From Alphaproteobacteria bacterium (GTDB lineage Bacteria > Pseudomonadota > Alphaproteobacteria > JAVJRE01): a DNA stretch of 64,000 nt. Shown here piece after piece: positions 60,969-64,000 of the stretch. Position 1 is the stretch's first letter. Every line of letters starts with the position of its first letter. Both the position numbers and the translations under genes were made by a program. The stretch is from positions 1 to 64,000 of the forward strand of contig JAVJRE010000006.1 in assembly GCA_040218575.1 (NCBI GenBank), read 5' to 3'. The notes below the pieces were generated by a model. The model was given only the letters and a program-made list of their open reading frames with translations. It did not search any database and had not been told where the DNA came from.

Positions 60969-61608
60969 AGCCGCCGGCGACGGTGACTCCCGCGACTCTG
61001 GCGGCGGCGAACTGTTCCGCCGCACCATGGGCGATGCCCGGCCGCTGGCCCGGCGCAAGCCGCTACACCAGGGCGGGCATCAGGACGGGCAGGAAGAGCC
61101 ATCGACCAAAGCCGCGCCGCCGGCCGCCGCCAAAGCCAGGGTGAAGGCCAGGGCGGTGCCTGCCGCGCCACCGCCGCCGCCGCCGGCCCCGCCGCGCGCG
61201 GCACCGGCCGGGCAAATGCTGGACAAGCGACCGACCCCGGGGCTCGACAGGCGCACGGCGGAGCGCCTGCGCCGCGGCATGATGGCGGTGGAGGGGCGGC
61301 TAGACCTGCACGGCCTGAGCGCGGTCAGGGCCGAGACGGCGCTCAGCCACTTCATCGAGCGGGCGTGGCTGGACGGCAAACGCTGCGTGCTGGTGATCAC
61401 CGGCAAGGGGCGAGGCGCGGACGGCCAGGCGGGGAGCGGCGGCTCTGGCCGGCGGATCGCGGTCAACCCCGGCGTATTGCGGGCCGGACTGCCGATCTGG
61501 CTGCGGCGGCCGCCCAATGATGAGCGGGTGCTGAGCTGGACCCTGGCTCAGCCCGAACACGGCGGCACCGGGGCGTTTTATGTGCTGCTGCGCCGGCAGC
61601 GACCCTAA
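60943..61608 (+). CDS. Smr domain-containing protein
   Basis: This 221-residue protein has a C-terminal Smr domain (LDLHGLSAVRAETALSHFI, then VLVITGKGRG). This is the small MutS-related nuclease fold, with LDLHG and TGKG signatures. The N-terminal half is Ala/Pro/Lys-rich and likely disordered. In related bacteria, smr directly follows mltA; here a cupin and the lut genes separate them. It overlaps lutC by 26 bases and could be co-transcribed with it. Confidence 0.9.
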   Translation: MAKRPKPPEAAGDGDSRDSGGGELFRRTMGDARPLARRKPLHQGGHQDGQEEPSTKAAPPAAAKARVKARAVPAAPPPPPPAPPRAAPAGQMLDKRPTPGLDRRTAERLRRGMMAVEGRLDLHGLSAVRAETALSHFIERAWLDGKRCVLVITGKGRGADGQAGSGGSGRRIAVNPGVLRAGLPIWLRRPPNDERVLSWTLAQPEHGGTGAFYVLLRRQRP

Positions 61609-61707
61609 GCCGCAATGGAGACCCGCAACGGCTGGCCTCGACCGCCGCCGGATGCGGGCCTAGGCTGGCGGGATCGGAACCGGGCGCACAGCAGAAGGAG
61701 CAGGACC

Positions 61708-62373
61708 ATGGCCAGAGGCACAGGCACCATCGTCACGGTGGCCAATCTCAAAGGCGGCTGCGGCAAGAGCACCATCGCGCTGAACCTGGCCTGCGCCCTG
61801 GTGGAAGCCAAGCACGATGTTCACATGGTGGATGCTGACGAGCAGGGCACCGTCAGCGGTGCGCTGAAGGGCGGCGGCTTTCCGGTGAGCGGCGAGGCCC
61901 TGCTGCTCAAATCCATACGCGGCGCCGATAGCTGGGCCGAGCGTGTGCGCGAACTGGCGCGGGCCCATGATTTTCTGCTGATCGACTGTCCGCCGCATCT
62001 GGCCGCCGCCACCCAGGCGGCCATCGAGGTGGCGGATATCGTGCTGGTGCCGGTGACGCCCTCGCTGGCCGATCTGACGGCGACCGCCAACGCGCTGGAG
62101 CTGGTGGTGGAGGCGCAGAAGCGCCGGCGCGGCAAGCCGGCCTGTCTGCTGGTGCCGTCCAAGGTGGACCGGCGCACGGCGGCCGGCCAGGCCCTGTCGA
62201 AAATGCTCAAGGATTTCGGCGAGTCGGTGGCGCCGGACGTGCGCCAGCTTACCGCCTTCGTGGAAAGCTACTGGCGCGGCCAGTGGGTCGGCGAGTATGC
62301 GCCGAACAGCCCGGCGCACGACGACATGAAGGCGCTGGCGCGGCGGGTGACGCGGGCGGCGAAAGCGGCGTAG
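61708..62373 (+). CDS. ParA/MinD-family ATPase (orphan)
   Basis: This 221-residue deviant-Walker ATPase has KGGCGKST as its Walker A, in place of the usual KGGVGKTT, then VDADEQGTVS and a DCPPHLAAATQAAIEVAD segment. The strand and helix order matches short ParA proteins that position DNA, plasmids or large complexes. No ParB-like partner lies beside it, so it is an orphan ParA, distinct from the chromosomal ParA at 18.7-20.4 kb. AAGGAG before the ATG is strong. The cargo is unknown. Confidence 0.88.
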   Translation: MARGTGTIVTVANLKGGCGKSTIALNLACALVEAKHDVHMVDADEQGTVSGALKGGGFPVSGEALLLKSIRGADSWAERVRELARAHDFLLIDCPPHLAAATQAAIEVADIVLVPVTPSLADLTATANALELVVEAQKRRRGKPACLLVPSKVDRRTAAGQALSKMLKDFGESVAPDVRQLTAFVESYWRGQWVGEYAPNSPAHDDMKALARRVTRAAKAA

Positions 62374-62406
62374 AGCGCGCAACGCAACCATGATCGCTCA
62401 GAGCGC

Positions 62407-63333
62407 ATGACCGGGCAGATGGAGAGTCACCCGCGCGACCTGCGGGGCTTCGCCGGCAAGCCACCGGCGCCCACCTGGCCCGGTAGCGCGCGGCTGGCCC
62501 TCAACTTCATCGTCAATGTGGAAGATGGCGGCGAGCGCACGCTGCTCAATGGTGACGGGACGTCGGAGTCGCGCCTGACCGACCTTTACGGCATGACGCC
62601 GCAGACCGGCGTACGCAACCTGCTGATCGAGTCGGCGTTCGAGTATGGCAGTCGCGTCGGCTTCTGGCGGGTGCTGGACTTCTTTCAGCGCAATGCCCTT
62701 CCATGGACCGCCTATTGCATCGGCCGCGCCCTGGAGCAGACGCCGGAAGTGGCGGCGGCGGTGGGCGAGGCGGACTGCGACCTGGTGGATCATGGCTGGC
62801 GATGGATCGACTACCAGTTCATGGGGAAAGAGGCCGAGCGCAGCATGATCCGGCACGGCCGGCAGCGTCTGACCGAATTGACCGGCAAGACGCCGGAGGG
62901 CTATTTCGCCGGCCTGCCGAGCCTCAACACCCGCCGCCTGGCGGCCGACGCCGGCTACACCTATGACTGCGACGCCTATAACGAGGATTGCCCCTATTGG
63001 GTGACGGTGGAGACGGCAGACGGACCACGGCCGCACCTGGTCATCTGTCACACACTGACCAACAATGATTCGCGCTTCGCCGCCGGCCAGGACTTTGTGC
63101 GGGCGGCGGATTTCGCGGGCTTTCTGTGCGACGCCTTCGACACCCTGTACCGCGAAGGTGAAACCGTCGCGCGGATGATGAGCGTGTCGCTGCACCCCAA
63201 GTTGATCGGCAATCCGGCGCGGATTACGGCCCTGCAGATGTTCCTCGATCATGTAGCCAGACATGACCGCGTGTGGATCACCCGGCGTGGCCGCATCGCC
63301 CGCCACTGGGCCGAACACCATCCCCCGGCATAG
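62407..63333 (+). CDS. Polysaccharide deacetylase family protein, PuuE (allantoinase)-like
   Basis: This 308-residue protein matches the PuuE-type allantoinase branch of the NodB/polysaccharide deacetylase fold. The N-terminal region has LNFIVNVEDGGERTLLNGD and the RVGFWRVLDFF segment; later blocks are DHGWRWIDYQ, GYFAGLPSLNTRRLA and a C-terminal SVSLHPKLIGNPARI. PuuE hydrolyses allantoin without a metal. No other purine-degradation gene is beside it, so another amide substrate is possible. Confidence 0.88.
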   Translation: MTGQMESHPRDLRGFAGKPPAPTWPGSARLALNFIVNVEDGGERTLLNGDGTSESRLTDLYGMTPQTGVRNLLIESAFEYGSRVGFWRVLDFFQRNALPWTAYCIGRALEQTPEVAAAVGEADCDLVDHGWRWIDYQFMGKEAERSMIRHGRQRLTELTGKTPEGYFAGLPSLNTRRLAADAGYTYDCDAYNEDCPYWVTVETADGPRPHLVICHTLTNNDSRFAAGQDFVRAADFAGFLCDAFDTLYREGETVARMMSVSLHPKLIGNPARITALQMFLDHVARHDRVWITRRGRIARHWAEHHPPA

Positions 63334-63366
63334 CGAGCCCCCGGCACAGCAGAACGGAGTCAGGCC

Positions 63367-63753
63367 ATGTACAGCCACACCACCCTGGGCACCAACGATC
63401 TGGAAACGGCCGGCCGGTTCTATGACGCAGTGCTGAAGCCTCTCGGCATTACCCGCGCCATGAGCCTGGAGGGGATAATCCTTTATCGCGGTCAGGACGA
63501 CCCCAGCATGTTCGGCATCGGCCAGCCATTCGACGGCAAGCCGGCCAGCGCCGGCAACGGCGCCCACATTGCGTTCATGGCGCAGGATCGGGCGGCGGTG
63601 GACGCGTTCCATGCGGCGGCACTGGCGCACGGCGGAACAGACGAGGGCGCACCTGGCCTCCGGCCGCATTATCACGAGCACTATTACGGGGCCTATGTGC
63701 GTGACCCGGAAGGCAACAAGCTGCAGGCGGTATGTCACGCGCCACCCGCATGA
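63367..63753 (+). CDS. VOC (glyoxalase/dioxygenase fold) family protein
   Basis: This 128-residue protein has two beta-alpha-beta-beta-beta modules. The start MYSHTTLGTNDLETAGRFYD and the C-terminal YYGAYVRDPEGNKLQAVCH are typical. Possible metal ligands are His4 and the late Glu in PEGNKLQ. Small VOC proteins act as lyases, isomerases or thiol transferases; this one has no assigned substrate. Its stop overlaps the next start by ATGA. Confidence 0.88.
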   Translation: MYSHTTLGTNDLETAGRFYDAVLKPLGITRAMSLEGIILYRGQDDPSMFGIGQPFDGKPASAGNGAHIAFMAQDRAAVDAFHAAALAHGGTDEGAPGLRPHYHEHYYGAYVRDPEGNKLQAVCHAPPA

Positions 63754-64000
63754 GCGCCGCCGCGCCGGCGCGGGTTCTGCTGCTGGATGTGGACGGGGTC
63801 ATCGTCCATCCCGACCCGGCCCATCGGGAGGCGTTCGAGACGGTGCTCCGGTCACGCTGGGGCATGGATGGCGCACACTTTCAGGAGCAGTTCTTTCGCG
63901 CCAATGGCGAGGTGCTGCTTTGTGGCCGGGCCCATGTGCGCGACCTGCTGCCGGCGTTTCTCGCCGCCAGCGGCGTGGCGCTGGGTGACGATCCGGCGGC
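63750..64000 (+). CDS. HAD-superfamily hydrolase (3' partial)
   Basis: The N-terminal 83 residues or so are present before the window ends. The catalytic motif LLDVDGVIVHP (DxD) marks a HAD phosphatase, and the following helical cap (HREAFETVLRSRWGMD) fits the phosphoglycolate phosphatase-like group. The ATG overlaps the stop of the VOC gene. An in-frame ATG at 63732 also exists. The substrate cannot be told. Confidence 0.85.
   Translation, partial: MSAAAPARVLLLDVDGVIVHPDPAHREAFETVLRSRWGMDGAHFQEQFFRANGEVLLCGRAHVRDLLPAFLAASGVALGDDPA

Overview
The window is about 64 kb of GC-rich chromosome from an alphaproteobacterium, most likely a Rhodospirillales-type organism. This rests on gene order. 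hemE is divergent from ppsR-maf-aroE-coaE-dnaQ with secB, fxsA, a Tim44-like gene and mltA following, and mnmG-rsmG-parA-parB carries parS sites; this is the layout known around alphaproteobacterial replication origins such as that of Caulobacter. No rRNA, tRNA, CRISPR array, insertion sequence or prophage was seen.

Region by region. 0-3.7 kb: two tandem, near-identical family 5 solute-binding protein genes, each with its own terminator, then a PhyH-type dioxygenase. 3.8-6.4 kb: NnrS, a BON-domain lipoprotein and a P-loop kinase. 6.6-16.7 kb: a five-gene run of circularly permuted ATP-grasp, alpha-E protein, transglutaminase, TamA and TamB. 16.8-17.1 kb: a small three-cysteine exported protein. 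17.3-23.4 kb: parB, parA, rsmG and mnmG, all on the minus strand, with three parS palindromes at 21.1-21.4 kb. 23.6-28.1 kb: a DUF4268/PD-(D/E)XK protein, an MIO-type ammonia-lyase relative and mnmE. 28.2-34.3 kb: corA, a DUF255 thioredoxin-like protein, a 66-residue protein, an alkyltransferase, a dienelactone hydrolase and a quinone reductase. 34.3-45.1 kb: mixed accessory metabolism, including a secreted HExxH protein, a TauE/SafE transporter, an M81 peptidase, two glutathione transferases, an N-carbamoyl-amino-acid hydrolase/aminotransferase pair, an APH-type kinase and a 2OG oxygenase. 45.1-49.5 kb: rho, hemJ, hemH and hemE on the minus strand. 49.5-50.1 kb: the predicted replication origin. 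50.1-57.3 kb: ppsR, maf, aroE, coaE, dnaQ, secB, fxsA, a Tim44-like gene and mltA. 57.3-64 kb: a cupin, lutABC, an Smr protein, an orphan ParA-like ATPase, a PuuE-type deacetylase, a VOC protein and the start of a HAD hydrolase.

How it fits together. The chromosome origin (about 49.5-50.1 kb) and the centromere (parS, about 21.3 kb) lie about 28 kb apart, and ParA/ParB act on the latter. Core genes on both sides of the origin (hemE, hemH, hemJ, rho, mnmE, mnmG, rsmG and parAB to the left; ppsR, maf, aroE, coaE and dnaQ to the right) are transcribed away from it.

The most unusual trait is low-complexity Ala/Pro/Thr/Gly/Asp-rich sequence inside otherwise highly conserved proteins. ParA has a roughly 310-residue N-terminal extension containing 36-residue tandem repeats. 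MnmE has a roughly 90-residue insert right after the G3 motif. MnmG has a Gly/Ala insert, RsmG has a roughly 75-residue tail, and HemH has a roughly 35-residue insert. All calls come from reading the sequence; no database search was possible.
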